Shown: in pieces, positions 1 through 8,633 of the stretch
Position numbering within the stretch: position 1 is the first letter of the stretch
Layout: every line of letters starts with the position of its first letter
Origin: Actinomycetes bacterium
GTDB taxonomy: Bacteria > Actinomycetota > Acidimicrobiia > Acidimicrobiales > Palsa-688
DNA: 64,000 nt
Assembly: GCA_021808665.1 (NCBI GenBank)
Contig: JAKBBA010000004.1
Span: 84,380-148,379 of the forward strand
Direction: 5' to 3'
Position numbers and translations under genes: made by a program
Notes under the pieces: model-generated
Databases searched by the model: none
What the model saw: only the letters and a program-made list of their open reading frames with translations
Told to the model about the DNA's origin: nothing

Positions 1-470
1 CCGACCTGGCGATCCAGGCGATCGCCCACCGGCCGCCGGCCACAGTCGAGGACCTCAACGCCATGCGAGGCCTCGACGGTCGGGGGGTCAGACCCTCACT
101 GGCGACGGACCTGCTCGCCGCGATCGAACGTGGACGGGTTCTTACCCCCGACGAGGTCGTCGCGCCCCCTAGTGAGGACGTCCCTAAGGAAATGCGCGCG
201 CCGGTAGCGCTCATAATGGCTTGGATAGCCCAGGTGGCCCGCACCGAGAAGATCGACCCGGGCCTGCTGGCAACCCGGGCGGACGTGGCCGCTTTCATCC
301 GGGATGACCCTGAGTGCCGCCTGCTTCAAGGGTGGCGGAGCAATCTGCTCCTCGGGGATCTGCGCAATCTCATAGAAGGCAGAGGGGCACTGACATTCAC
401 CCGTGAGGGGAACCTGGCCCTTGAGGAGAGCTCAGGAAGACCGATCGGGCTCCGAGGCGGCGTCGACTGA
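1..470 (+). CDS. rnd: Ribonuclease D, C-terminal part (5' end outside window)
   Basis: The frame is open from the window edge and reads DLAIQAIAHRPP then VEDLNAMRGLDGR, the HRDC-domain pattern found in the C-terminal half of RNase D. A second helical repeat follows, with LLQGWRSNLL and ALTF near the end. RNase D is a 3'-5' exoribonuclease that trims tRNA and other stable RNA precursors. The catalytic DEDD exonuclease domain would lie upstream of the window, so only RNA-binding/accessory domain sequence is visible. The last 39 bases overlap the end of a convergent minus-strand gene. A RecQ-type HRDC protein is possible but less likely given the short C-terminus after the HRDC repeats. Confidence 0.75.
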   Translation, partial: DLAIQAIAHRPPATVEDLNAMRGLDGRGVRPSLATDLLAAIERGRVLTPDEVVAPPSEDVPKEMRAPVALIMAWIAQVARTEKIDPGLLATRADVAAFIRDDPECRLLQGWRSNLLLGDLRNLIEGRGALTFTREGNLALEESSGRPIGLRGGVD

Positions 471-710
471 CCCGGGCCGAAGGTCCACGGTAAGGGTCAG
501 TATCCCGTCCTCTAGGTGCCCTTGGGCGTCTCCGATTATGGCGAAGTCCTGGAAGTCGATCCGCGCTTGGTCCATGAACCTTTTACGTTCAGCGCCTTCG
601 ACCGGCGGGATTCCCCGCTGGCGAACTGCTCGGGCTCGCATCCGGAATCGTTCCAGCATGGCTTGCACGTCGAGATCGTCAGGCACGGGGCCACACATTA
701 CCCGCTGCAT
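432..710 (-). CDS. Conserved hypothetical protein, 92 aa
   Basis: I do not recognise the family. The protein is charged, with a helix-prone middle (AMLERFRMRARAVRQRG) followed by DQARIDFQDFAIIGDA and a regular strand-like segment ILTLTVDLRP near the C-terminus. The ATG at 710 is the first usable start: the open frame continues upstream but offers no ATG, GTG or TTG nearby and would collide with the plus-strand gene at 870. It converges on and overlaps the end of rnd by 39 nt. A later ATG five codons in is also possible. Confidence 0.5.
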   Translation of the reverse strand: MQRVMCGPVPDDLDVQAMLERFRMRARAVRQRGIPPVEGAERKRFMDQARIDFQDFAIIGDAQGHLEDGILTLTVDLRPGSVDAASEPDRSS

Positions 711-869
711 TGGCGTTATCCTGAGAATCCAGTCGGGATCATGCCGAGTAGCGGTCCCGGGGATGATCTCGCCGTCCCGACGTGCAACGGCGGGAAGGCC
801 CGGCGTGTTGATACAATGACATGGATGCCACTCAGAGGTGGCTGTTCTCGATGAACGGGAGCTTGTACG

Positions 870-1052
870 GTGAAAAAAGGACGGCATCGGCGTTTCGAAG
901 AGGCACGGGTTCTCAAGCGCTTGACCGAAGTGGACGTCGAGCCGTGCCCTGAGTGCGGGGCTGATCCCGAGGGTGAGCACGCATCCTGGTGCCTTGCTAT
1001 GGAAGACCTCGATGAGGAGGAGCTCTCCGGGCCCGAGGCGCACCGGGCCTAG
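870..1052 (+). CDS. Small zinc-ribbon-like protein, 60 aa
   Basis: A GTG start with an upstream GGGAG opens a 60-residue basic-then-acidic protein. It begins MKKGRHRRFEEARVLKR and carries a CPECGADPEG motif, then a WC seven residues later (HASWCLAMEDL), giving three cysteines that could bind zinc. The tail is acidic (EDLDEEEL). Small proteins with this arrangement occur in actinobacteria, but I know of no assigned function. A possible -10 box TACAAT lies about 50 nt upstream. It is divergent from the 92-aa gene and convergent with the gene ending at 1080. Confidence 0.55.
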   Translation: MKKGRHRRFEEARVLKRLTEVDVEPCPECGADPEGEHASWCLAMEDLDEEELSGPEAHRA

Positions 1053-1079
1053 CTGATAGACGACGTAACCAAGGCTGGC

Positions 1080-1928
1080 CTAACAAGAGCAGGAATGGTC
1101 GACCGGTCGGATCGCGGCTGGCGATGACCGCAAAGCTACTGGAGTTGCGGCGTCGTGTCGGGATCGCTCAGATTCCTTGGCGTCGAGGTAGCGCTCCAGG
1201 CGAGCGTAGACGTCACCCCCGATCATGGCTAGGAGCTCCTGTCGCATCGAGCGGTACAGCGGCTCGGTGGCGCTGAACGCCTCCGGAACTTCTGTACACC
1301 ACCAGTAGAACTCCGCACCTCCGTCGCCCCAATGCTTTCGCTCCCAACTGCTAAGCGTCGACATTACGCTACCGTTCTCGCCGTCGCTGTCGTAGCGGCG
1401 CAGGGGGAGCTGCCAGCACACGTCAGGCTTCAGAGTCATAGCGTCAACGCCCGAATTGATCGCAGCGAGGTGGAGGGCGCAGCCGGCTCCGGCGGCGAAA
1501 CCCGGGCGGTTCAAAAAGATGCAAGCGTCGTCGACAAGCCGAGTAGTGGCCGTCCCGTCGTCGTCCACCTCGACTACGCCACCCCGGCGGCCCTCTTCGG
1601 CAAACTGCCAAAGCGACGAGTCCAGGCAGGCTGCCGCGTCCCGTACCCGCTCAGCGTCCTCGTCGCCGGTGAAGTGTGCTCCGTAAGAGCAGCACCCCTG
1701 CGCGATGTCCGCCGCCGGTCCGGTGAGCACGCCCTGGCAGCCCCTGGCGTAGAGGCACTGCCAGCGCGACAGCAGAAAGTCGACGTCGATCATCCAGGTA
1801 CGCTCCTCGAAAGGATCGACGACGCTGACCCACTCGCGCACGCCATCGGACGGGAATGCGGCCTGAACGGCTGTCTGAGCTTGGGGCGACACCGGTCGGC
1901 CGCGGCGGGGGGTCTTGCGGTTGACCAC
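1080..1928 (-). CDS. Cysteine-cluster protein (putative metal-chelating), 282 aa
   Basis: The protein holds many ordered cysteines: CLYARGCQGVL, AQGCCSYGAHF, then ACIFLNRPG, AGCALHLAA and DVCWQLPLRR, followed by WERKHWGDGGAEFYWWC. The set resembles YkgJ/UPF0153-type zinc- or iron-chelating proteins and a conserved actinobacterial family with the same GCCSYGAHFT signature. The biochemical role is unknown. The GTG at 1928 was chosen because it leaves a 31-nt divergent gap to the hydrolase gene; a later ATG at MIDVDFLL would give a shorter protein that keeps all cysteines. The frame remains open far upstream, but that extension is antisense to the hydrolase and has no sensible composition. Confidence 0.65.
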   Translation of the reverse strand: MVNRKTPRRGRPVSPQAQTAVQAAFPSDGVREWVSVVDPFEERTWMIDVDFLLSRWQCLYARGCQGVLTGPAADIAQGCCSYGAHFTGDEDAERVRDAAACLDSSLWQFAEEGRRGGVVEVDDDGTATTRLVDDACIFLNRPGFAAGAGCALHLAAINSGVDAMTLKPDVCWQLPLRRYDSDGENGSVMSTLSSWERKHWGDGGAEFYWWCTEVPEAFSATEPLYRSMRQELLAMIGGDVYARLERYLDAKESERSRHDAATPVALRSSPAAIRPVDHSCSC

Positions 1929-1974
1929 AGTCGAACGATACACCGCCGAGCCGTAGCGTATGCTCTGCGGGCAG

Positions 1975-3483
1975 ATGGCAGGGCTAGCGTCACGTCGGCG
2001 CCTCGTCGGGACCGTGACGGTCGCAATGTGTCTTGCAGGCCTGCTCGCTTCCTGCGGGGCTAGGGGCGCCCCGGGGCCGGCTTCTGCTTCTGGAGGCGCG
2101 CCGCCCGGTCTTGTCTGGTCGGGGTGCAACGGAACTGACGGGCCGAGAGGGTACCAGTGCGCCACTGTCGAGGTGCCGCTGAACCCAGAGAAACCCACCC
2201 AGCCGGGTACCGTGCCGATAGCAGTCGACCGCCACCTGGGTTCGTCGCCGTCGGACGGAGTCCTGTTCGTCAACCCCGGAGGCCCCGGGGTTTCAGGAGT
2301 CGACTTCCTCGCCCAGTTGATGGCTATGGTGCCCCAGTCTGTGTCGAAGAACTTCGACGTTGTGGGGTTCGACCCGCCTGGGGTCGGCCGCAGCGATCCG
2401 GTTACCTGCGTGGGCAGCTCCGAACTGCTCGGCTTCGTCAACGCCAACCCGGCCCCGACCAGCCCCGCTGGGTTCTCCAACCTGGTGTCCGCGGACCGGT
2501 CCTTCGCCGACGCATGCGAGAAGCACAGCGGTCGCGAACTGCCCTATGTGAGCACAGTGGACGCTGCGATTGACATGGACACGATCCGTCAGGCTCTCGG
2601 CGTAACGTCGATAAGCTATTTTGGCTTCTCCTACGGGACGCTCCTCGGGGCAACCTACGCCGACATGTTCCCTGGCCACGTCCGGGCGATGGTCCTCGAC
2701 GGGGCGGTTAACCCGGACCTTGGAGCAGTCGAGAGTCTCGATGCCCAATCGAGCGCCTTCGAGTCGGAGCTGAACTCGATGTTTGCCAGCTGCGAGGCGG
2801 ACACCGAATGCGCGTGGCGTCCAGGCAGTGACCCGCTCGGCGCGTTCGAGACCCTCATGGCGAGCGTTTCAGCTCACCCCCTGGCAGTTCGGGGATCCTC
2901 ACAGCCGTTCGGACTAGCTCAGCTTCTCTACGCGACCGGAGCAGGCCTGTATGCACCGTCCTCGTGGCCTGCCCTCGAGGCTGGTCTCGCGGGACTGAGC
3001 AAAGGTGACCCCTCGACCCTACACGGCCTCTTCGACAGCTACGTAGGCCTAGACGCAACCGGCGTCAGCAACGAGCTAGAAGCAGAGACGGCCGTAACCT
3101 GCCTGGATTCGCCGGCACCGTCGCTGCCAGCCCTCGAAGCTGCAGGCCCTGCGGCCGAAAAGTCAGCGCCGGTGTTCGGGCTGTTCAACCTCTACAGCGA
3201 AGCCCTCTGCTCGGTGTGGCCGGTTCCAGCAAGTGGCGGGCCTAGAGTCCTCCGTGCAGTCGGATCGCCGCCGATAGTCGTCGTCGCCACGACCGGCGAC
3301 CCGGCCACACCATACGCCGAGGGGGTCGCCTTAGCCGGGCAGCTTCAACACGGCGTGCTCCTCACCCGGGTGGGGGAGGGTCACACTGCCTACAGCTACA
3401 GCTCCTGCGTTCGCTCTTACGTGAACGCCTACTTGGTCAACTTGAAAGTTCCCCCGGCCGGGGTGCGCTGCCCGTCGGACTGA
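1975..3483 (+). CDS. Secreted lipoprotein alpha/beta hydrolase (tripeptidyl aminopeptidase-like)
   Basis: The N-terminus has an Arg-rich region, a hydrophobic stretch and a lipobox LLAS-C at Cys27, so the protein is probably an exported lipoprotein. The mature part is a TAP/SlpD-E type alpha/beta hydrolase: oxyanion loop NPGGPGVSG, nucleophile elbow GFSYG (Ser about 219), then TTGDPATPY with the likely Asp and GEGHTAYS with the likely His. The family's C-terminal TAP-like domain, containing the Asp and His, is present, so it looks complete at 502 aa. Family members cleave N-terminal tripeptides or other small substrates outside the cell. An in-frame ATG at 1960 would add five residues. It is divergent from the cysteine-cluster gene. 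Confidence 0.85.
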   Translation: MAGLASRRRLVGTVTVAMCLAGLLASCGARGAPGPASASGGAPPGLVWSGCNGTDGPRGYQCATVEVPLNPEKPTQPGTVPIAVDRHLGSSPSDGVLFVNPGGPGVSGVDFLAQLMAMVPQSVSKNFDVVGFDPPGVGRSDPVTCVGSSELLGFVNANPAPTSPAGFSNLVSADRSFADACEKHSGRELPYVSTVDAAIDMDTIRQALGVTSISYFGFSYGTLLGATYADMFPGHVRAMVLDGAVNPDLGAVESLDAQSSAFESELNSMFASCEADTECAWRPGSDPLGAFETLMASVSAHPLAVRGSSQPFGLAQLLYATGAGLYAPSSWPALEAGLAGLSKGDPSTLHGLFDSYVGLDATGVSNELEAETAVTCLDSPAPSLPALEAAGPAAEKSAPVFGLFNLYSEALCSVWPVPASGGPRVLRAVGSPPIVVVATTGDPATPYAEGVALAGQLQHGVLLTRVGEGHTAYSYSSCVRSYVNAYLVNLKVPPAGVRCPSD

Positions 3484-3571
3484 TCCCCGCCGGAGGCCCC
3501 AGTTGAATCCTCGATCACACTGCAACCCAGGTCGGGCGGCGGGCACCTAGCCGAAGCTGAACGGGCGAGGC

Positions 3572-3577
3572 TAACCT
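3572..3577 (+). promoter_or_regulatory. Putative -10 box of a leaderless glcD promoter
   Basis: TAACCT fits the actinobacterial TANNNT -10 pattern and lies 5 nt before the ATG of glcD, too close for a leader with a Shine-Dalgarno site. No convincing -35 box is visible. Confidence 0.35.
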
Positions 3578-3582
3578 CTCGT

Positions 3583-5022
3583 ATGGTCATGACCGTCGGA
3601 GCTCTCATCGCTGACCTGCGCGGCGCGCTAGGAGTCGAGAGTGTCCACGCTGACCCGTTCGAGACGACGCTTTACGATCGCGACGCGTCCACCATGCGCG
3701 GACGTTGTGCTGTGGTGTGCTTCCCGACGTCCACCGAAGAGGTCTCCGCCACGCTACGAACGTGCCGCAAGCACGACTGGCCGTTCGTTGCCCGAGGCTC
3801 GGGGACCGGGCTCGCCGGTGGAGCCGTCCCGAGCGGACCGAAGCCGCCGGTAGTAGTGGTCACGACGAGAATGAACCGTATTCTTGAGGTCAACGTGGAG
3901 AGCCGTCTGGCTTGGGTGGAGCCAGGCGTAATCAACCTGGACCTTTCCCGCGCCGTCGCCGAGCATGGCTTGTTCTTCGCCCCGGATCCCTCGTCGCAGC
4001 AGTCCTGCTCGGTCGGCGGTAACGTCGCTAACAACTCCGGAGGTCCTCACTGTCTTCTCTACGGGGTGACCAACGCACACGTGGCAGCTTTAGAAGTGGT
4101 CCTTTCCGATGGGGAGGTGGTCCAGCTCGGAGGGTTGGACGCCGAACCGGACGGCCTCGACCTGCGCGGTTGTTTCGTCGGCAGCGAAGGGACCATGGGA
4201 ATAGCTACTCGGATCTGCGTTCGACTGACCGAAAAGCCCAGGAGCGTCTCTACGCTATTGGCTGACTTCATCGACATGGACAGTGCTGCAAGAGCGGTTA
4301 GCGCTGTCATAGCCGCTGGGATCGTACCCGCCGCTTTGGAAATGATGGACAAGACGATCATCGCGGTGGTCGAAGCGTACGTGCAGGCCGGGCTTCCCAC
4401 CGACGCCGAGGCGCTGCTGCTGGTCGAGCTCGACGGTCTGCCCGCAGGGGTTCGAGTCGAGTCCGAGGCGGTGGCGGCGGTACTGTCAGGCTACGGGGCT
4501 CGCAGCGTACGAGTCGCCTCAGACGAGACCGAACGAGCGGCGTGGTGGAAGGCGAGGAAGTCCGCTTTCGGGGCGGTCGCCAGGATCGCTCCCAACTACT
4601 ACCTGCACGACTGCGTCGTGCCCCGCTCGGTGCTGGTAGACGTCCTAAGCGAGGTAAACGAGATCGCCCGGGTGAGAGGCCTGGTAGTCGGCAACGTCTT
4701 CCACGCAGGCGACGGAAACCTGCACCCGCTGATCGTCTTCGACCGTCGCCAGCCCGGCGTGGAGGCGAAGGTGCACGAGGCCGGGAAACTGATCATAGAA
4801 GCGTGCGTGCGGGCAGGAGGAACTCTCTCCGGTGAGCACGGCATCGGCCTCGAGAAGCGTGAAGCGATGGCCTTGGTTTTCACCGAGGCGGACATGGCCG
4901 CCCAGAAGTGCTTGAGGGACGCTTTCGACCCAGAAGGCCGCTGCAACCCCGAAAAGGTCCTGCCGTCGGGGGCTGCCGGATGCGGTGAGCTCGCGTCAGT
5001 TCCTGAAGGCGTTTGGATATGA
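3583..5022 (+). CDS. glcD: Glycolate oxidase FAD subunit GlcD
   Basis: GlcD is the FAD-linked catalytic subunit that oxidises glycolate, or a related 2-hydroxy acid, to the 2-oxo acid. The FAD-binding PCMH domain fills the first ~220 residues (RGSGTGLAGGAVP, then SVGGNVANNSGGPHCLLYG and VGSEGTMGI). The C-terminal oxidase domain carries the metal/substrate motif GNVFHAGDGNLHP and the late GGTLSGEHGIGLEK. The 479-aa length is normal. There is no strong ribosome-binding site; a TAACCT box ends 5 nt before the ATG, suggesting leaderless transcription. It is the first gene of glcD-glcE-glcF-small gene, each joined by a 4-nt stop/start overlap. Confidence 0.93.
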   Translation: MVMTVGALIADLRGALGVESVHADPFETTLYDRDASTMRGRCAVVCFPTSTEEVSATLRTCRKHDWPFVARGSGTGLAGGAVPSGPKPPVVVVTTRMNRILEVNVESRLAWVEPGVINLDLSRAVAEHGLFFAPDPSSQQSCSVGGNVANNSGGPHCLLYGVTNAHVAALEVVLSDGEVVQLGGLDAEPDGLDLRGCFVGSEGTMGIATRICVRLTEKPRSVSTLLADFIDMDSAARAVSAVIAAGIVPAALEMMDKTIIAVVEAYVQAGLPTDAEALLLVELDGLPAGVRVESEAVAAVLSGYGARSVRVASDETERAAWWKARKSAFGAVARIAPNYYLHDCVVPRSVLVDVLSEVNEIARVRGLVVGNVFHAGDGNLHPLIVFDRRQPGVEAKVHEAGKLIIEACVRAGGTLSGEHGIGLEKREAMALVFTEADMAAQKCLRDAFDPEGRCNPEKVLPSGAAGCGELASVPEGVWI

Positions 5023-6080
5023 GCTCCCGCCTGGAGGCCTTCGCCGGCGAGGTCGGCGGCGTCGAAGCTGGACCCGTTACATGCAGGGGCGGTGGTACCC
5101 AGTGGCATCTGGGCGGCGTGGCTTCATCTGCGGCTCGACAGGTGGTCGCTCCTTGCGGGGTCGTAGAGCACCAACCGCAGGAAATGATCGTCCGCGTTGG
5201 GGCTGCCACGACCGTCGCCGAGCTGCAAGAAGCGGTCTCTGCGAAGGGCCAGCTCGTCGCTATCGAAGCCGACAACCCCGAGCAGGCGACCGTCGGAGGA
5301 GTGCTCGCCTGCGGTCGGACAGGGCTCCGCCGGCTCGGGCGCGGCCCGCTCCGAGACTGCGTGCTCGAGGTCACCGCGGTAACCTCAGCCGGCCGTCTCG
5401 TGCGCTCAGGGGCTCCGTTAGTCAAGAACGTCACAGGCTTCGACCTGTGCAGGCTCCTGGTCGGCTCCTACGGAAGCCTGGCATTTTTCGCCGAGGTCGT
5501 GTTGCGCTGCGTGCCCAAACCTCAGACCGAGCGCTGGTACTTCTCGCATGATGCGGATCCTTTCGACGTCAGATCCCGCCTCTACAAGCCGTTGTCGGTG
5601 CTCTGGGACGGCGAGAGGACCTGGGTGGGGCTAGCGGGCTACGAGGTAGATGTGGCAAATCAGGCGGCGGAGGTGCTCGGCGGCTTCGTGGAGGTTCCAG
5701 GGCCGCCCCAGGTCCCCGGCGGTGCAGCGGGGATACGCCTATCCCTCCCAGCGAGCGACCTGAGGAATCTGTCGCCCGTACCAGCGGCCCCGTCCACTCA
5801 AGGTGCCAGCTGGCTGGCTGAGATCGGCGTCGGAGTGCTGCACTGCGACGAGGCCGCGAAGGAACAACTCTGCGAAGGAGGAGTCCTGGTGGGCAAACGA
5901 GCCACGAAGCCCACAGCGGCGCTGTTGGAGCTCCACCGTCGGATCAAGGAGAACTTCGACCCGTCAGGCAGGATGAACCCCTCGCGCAGCCCCTTGGCGG
6001 ATCATGCAGCGTCGCTTGCCCGCCCGGAGCCGATCGAGGTGGAAGTGCCGGCGTCCGGGGGGTCGTTGTGGGCCCGGTGA
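5019..6080 (+). CDS. glcE: Glycolate oxidase subunit GlcE
   Basis: GlcE is the second, shorter FAD-binding subunit of glycolate oxidase. The 353-aa protein carries the reduced PCMH fold: RVGAATTVAELQEAV, EADNPEQATVGGVLA, GPLRDCVLEVTAV, then the diagnostic KNVTGFDLCRLLVGSYGSL. It ends with KENFDPSGRMNPSR, the usual C-terminal motif of this family. The ATG at 5019 overlaps the glcD stop as ATGA; a TTG two codons earlier is less likely. Translation is therefore coupled to glcD and, through a GTGA overlap, to glcF. Confidence 0.9.
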   Translation: MSSRLEAFAGEVGGVEAGPVTCRGGGTQWHLGGVASSAARQVVAPCGVVEHQPQEMIVRVGAATTVAELQEAVSAKGQLVAIEADNPEQATVGGVLACGRTGLRRLGRGPLRDCVLEVTAVTSAGRLVRSGAPLVKNVTGFDLCRLLVGSYGSLAFFAEVVLRCVPKPQTERWYFSHDADPFDVRSRLYKPLSVLWDGERTWVGLAGYEVDVANQAAEVLGGFVEVPGPPQVPGGAAGIRLSLPASDLRNLSPVPAAPSTQGASWLAEIGVGVLHCDEAAKEQLCEGGVLVGKRATKPTAALLELHRRIKENFDPSGRMNPSRSPLADHAASLARPEPIEVEVPASGGSLWAR

Positions 6081-7243
6081 GCGCCGCTGACCCCTTGGGA
6101 CTCAACCCCGACGAGCTCGCCTGCTGCGTCTCGTGCGGCCTGTGCCTTTCGACATGCCCCACCTTCCGGGTAAGTGGAGAGGAGGCCAAATCGCCCCGAG
6201 GTAGGATCGCAGCGATGCGCCTCGTCAGCGAAGGGGCTCCTGTCACGGACAGCTTCTTGGAGGTCATATCCTCCTGCGTGATGTGCAGAGCATGCGAAAC
6301 GGCCTGCCCGTCGTCTGTGCATTTCGGTTCGCTCATGGAGGACACCCGTGCCTCCCTTGCCGCTAGGGCCGTCCCCCCCTGGCAGACGCTCGCTTACAGT
6401 GTGCTCGAAAGGCCAAAACTACTCCGGGTACTGACGGCCGTCGGAGCGGTTGTGCAACGGTGTCACCTGATCCCCCGGGGGATCGAGCGACGCCTCAGCC
6501 TGCCGCGCCTGCCGGTCCGCCAGGAGGCTTTGGCGTCGACAGGAAACGACGTCTGGTTGTTCACAGGCTGCGTAATGGACGCCTGGCAGAGACCAGTGCA
6601 CGCTGCCACGATCGCGGTGCTTGCTGCGATGGGATTCGGAGTTTCCCTGCCAGGATCGGACGGCGCATGTTGCGGCGCACTTCACTCCCATGCAGGTCTC
6701 AAGTCGAAAGCCAAGATGCTGGCATCGAACGTTATAGCTGCATTTCCCGGCGACGCTCCGGTGCTGGTCGACTCGGCCGGCTGCGGTGCTCAGCTTCTTG
6801 ACTACGCCCGTCTCGTAGGCACCGACGAAGCCGCCAGGTTCGCGATGCGAGTCCACGACGTCCACGAGTGGGTCGCCGACAGAGCTCACCTGCTGCCACC
6901 CGTCAAACCCGACGCAATACCGCTCCGGGTAGCCGTCCAAGACCCCTGCCACCTCCGTCACGTGCAGAGATCTCACCTTCCCGTTCGTGAGGTCTTATCG
7001 CGTTACGCGTCGGTTGTCGAACTCGACGACGACGGCGTGTGCTGCGGCGCTGGCGGCGCTTATAGTGCCCTTCGGCCGAAGATGGCCCGGGCGATCCGCC
7101 AGGCGAAGCTCCAGTTGATAGACCGGGTGGCCCCTGACGTAGTCGCCAGCGCTAACCCGGGCTGCTCGTTGTGGCTGGCCGGGGGCGGAGCACGGGTCGA
7201 GCACCCCATGCTTTTGGTGGCGCAAAGGGCCGGGCTGATATGA
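6077..7243 (+). CDS. glcF: Glycolate oxidase iron-sulfur subunit GlcF
   Basis: GlcF passes electrons from the flavin subunits towards the respiratory chain. The N-terminus has two 4Fe-4S motifs, CCVSCGLCLSTCPTF and CVMCRACETACPS. Two CCG domains follow: FTGCVMD with GACCGALHSHAG, and QDPCHLRH with GVCCGAGGAY. The GTG at 6077 overlaps the glcE stop as GTGA; an in-frame GTG at 6068 would add three residues. At 388 aa it has the family's usual size. It is third in the glc operon. Confidence 0.92.
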   Translation: MSAADPLGLNPDELACCVSCGLCLSTCPTFRVSGEEAKSPRGRIAAMRLVSEGAPVTDSFLEVISSCVMCRACETACPSSVHFGSLMEDTRASLAARAVPPWQTLAYSVLERPKLLRVLTAVGAVVQRCHLIPRGIERRLSLPRLPVRQEALASTGNDVWLFTGCVMDAWQRPVHAATIAVLAAMGFGVSLPGSDGACCGALHSHAGLKSKAKMLASNVIAAFPGDAPVLVDSAGCGAQLLDYARLVGTDEAARFAMRVHDVHEWVADRAHLLPPVKPDAIPLRVAVQDPCHLRHVQRSHLPVREVLSRYASVVELDDDGVCCGAGGAYSALRPKMARAIRQAKLQLIDRVAPDVVASANPGCSLWLAGGGARVEHPMLLVAQRAGLI

Positions 7244-7446
7244 CTGGTGCGCTCGCCGGCATCGTCGAACGCCTGCAGGCCATCTCGGAGGAGCTCACCG
7301 ACCTCGGCATGGCGAGCATGCGCGAGGCACTGCGCAGGGCGGAAAAGCGCGACCCGGTCGAACGGCGCCTCGCTCAAGCACGGCGCTCGGTAGACAAGGC
7401 GGCGGCGCTGCTAGACGCTTTGAACAGCGACGACCAGCAAGCCTGA
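7240..7446 (+). CDS. Small helical protein coupled to glcF, 68 aa
   Basis: The ATG overlaps the glcF stop as ATGA, so the gene is almost certainly translated with the glycolate oxidase genes. The product is short, charged and predicted largely helical (GIVERLQAISEELTDLGMA, then MREALRRAEKRDPVERRL and RRSVDKAAALLDAL). I do not recognise a family, and no cysteines or membrane segment are present. Position suggests an accessory or assembly factor for GlcDEF, but nothing in the sequence proves it. Confidence 0.6.
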   Translation: MTGALAGIVERLQAISEELTDLGMASMREALRRAEKRDPVERRLAQARRSVDKAAALLDALNSDDQQA

Positions 7447-7458
7447 AGTCATCAGGCT
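7440..7458. terminator. Bidirectional hairpin between glc operon and etfB
   Basis: A perfect 7-bp stem AGCCTGA/TCAGGCT with loop AGTCA lies between the convergent genes. The stop codons of both genes are inside the stem. There is no T-run on either side, so intrinsic termination is plausible but not certain. Confidence 0.5.
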
Positions 7459-8348
7459 GAGCTGGTCTCGCCGGCCAGGTACCCGTGAGCGCTAAGGAAG
7501 GCGACCAACTCATCCGTTGCCTCTTCGGGATCCAGAGGGCCGATCACACGGTTTGTGCTGCCCGTTACATTCGCGCCTGCCAAGGCGACGAGACGTTCGT
7601 GGGCATCACCGAGGGGAGGCGCGACGCGCAGCGCCCGGGGCCGGTAGGCCTGCGGTGCTGCGAGGTCGACCGTTCCCGGCAACTCCACTTCGACCGCAGA
7701 TACTACCTCGGCCACGTCGCGGGGAGCCCCTATGAGCGATCTGAGATCGGCTCGGCGCAGGCGGACGCCGGCGGCTTCGACGGATAGCACCGACGGACTT
7801 GTCACCGCTATGCGCTCCCTCCAACCACCCTCTAGACGCTTGTCTACTCGCAGCGTCAAATATCCGGTCATCTCCACCGCCACCAATCCCAACGCGTGCG
7901 GCATTCGCAGCTTCGCTGCGAGCAGACCGGGGACTGCTCCTACGCCGTGTCGGGCGGACCGGTCACCGCAGACGACCATCGCTGCCGGCCCGGCCCGGCG
8001 TATCTGTTCGGCAAGCTGACCGGCCACCCAGGGTGGGTCTCCGGCTATCTCGGCGGGACTCAAGTCGCGCGGCGCGCCGTTGCGGCCAGTGTCAACCCTG
8101 CAGACTGTGGCGCCCAGGGCGGCGACCTCAGCGAGGGCGACCTCCCATTCGGGGGGACCGACCGTGATCGCTACCACAGGGAGACCCCACGCTTCGCCCA
8201 TGCGCAAGGCGTACTCGACGGCGGCCGCGTCAGAAGCGCTAAGAGCGGCCCTGCGCTCGTCGACGGTTACCCTGCCACTGAGCGGATCGACCAGCGGTCT
8301 CAGGTCGTCAGGGGCCACGCACACGAACAGCGAAGGCGTATTAGCCAC
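7452..8348 (-). CDS. etfB: Electron transfer flavoprotein beta subunit (FixA-like)
   Basis: The protein matches EtfB/FixA: DERRAALSASDAAAVEYALRM near the N-terminus, GLPVVAITVG, an AAMVVCGDRSARHG stretch and ALGLVAVEM. EtfB forms the AMP- or FAD-binding half of an ETF heterodimer with EtfA. The GTG at 8348 overlaps the fixX stop by 8 nt and gives 298 aa; the frame continues upstream but would run into fixX. It is the last gene of the etfA-fixC-fixX-etfB set. Related ETF genes with OYE-type neighbours are known near mycofactocin loci in actinobacteria, but no mycofactocin biosynthesis gene is in this window. Confidence 0.85.
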   Translation of the reverse strand: MANTPSLFVCVAPDDLRPLVDPLSGRVTVDERRAALSASDAAAVEYALRMGEAWGLPVVAITVGPPEWEVALAEVAALGATVCRVDTGRNGAPRDLSPAEIAGDPPWVAGQLAEQIRRAGPAAMVVCGDRSARHGVGAVPGLLAAKLRMPHALGLVAVEMTGYLTLRVDKRLEGGWRERIAVTSPSVLSVEAAGVRLRRADLRSLIGAPRDVAEVVSAVEVELPGTVDLAAPQAYRPRALRVAPPLGDAHERLVALAGANVTGSTNRVIGPLDPEEATDELVAFLSAHGYLAGETSSA

Positions 8349-8598
8349 GTCGGAACACCACACCGAAACCGCCTTGGGGGTAACTCCACGAGATCGCACC
8401 CACCTTGTTGCAGACCATGTAGCAGGTCCCGCACTCGAAGCACTGCTCGTAGTTGAACAGAATTCCCCCTTCCGCGGTCTGGGCGAAGAGGTTCGCCGGG
8501 CACGCTGTAACGCACTCGCGAGTGGTACACGACGAGCACACCTCAGTGTCGACGGTTATGTGAGCGTGTTCGGCGACACGGAACTCGACGGTAGCCAT
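8341..8598 (-). CDS. fixX: FixX-like ferredoxin
   Basis: This 85-aa ferredoxin has two cysteine clusters, CSSCTTRECVTACPANLF and CFECGTCYMVCNKVG, separated by GGILFNYEQ as in FixX and the C-terminal part of ETF:quinone oxidoreductase. It would carry electrons between the ETF and the FixC flavoprotein. The ATG at 8598 is preceded by GAGGAG at suitable spacing. The gene overlaps etfB by 8 nt and follows fixC after about 35 nt, so one transcript is likely. The first cluster has an extra residue spacing (CxxCxxxxCxxxC), which may indicate only one intact 4Fe-4S centre. Confidence 0.85.
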   Translation of the reverse strand: MATVEFRVAEHAHITVDTEVCSSCTTRECVTACPANLFAQTAEGGILFNYEQCFECGTCYMVCNKVGAISWSYPQGGFGVVFRRG

Positions 8599-8633
8599 TC
8601 GCTCCTCGAACGACACCACCCGCGAGTCGGGCC

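Noticed and set aside
1929..2480. Open minus-strand frame extending the cysteine-cluster gene upstream
   Set aside because: It is antisense to the hydrolase gene, proline/threonine-rich without family character, and the GTG at 1928 gives a natural divergent arrangement.
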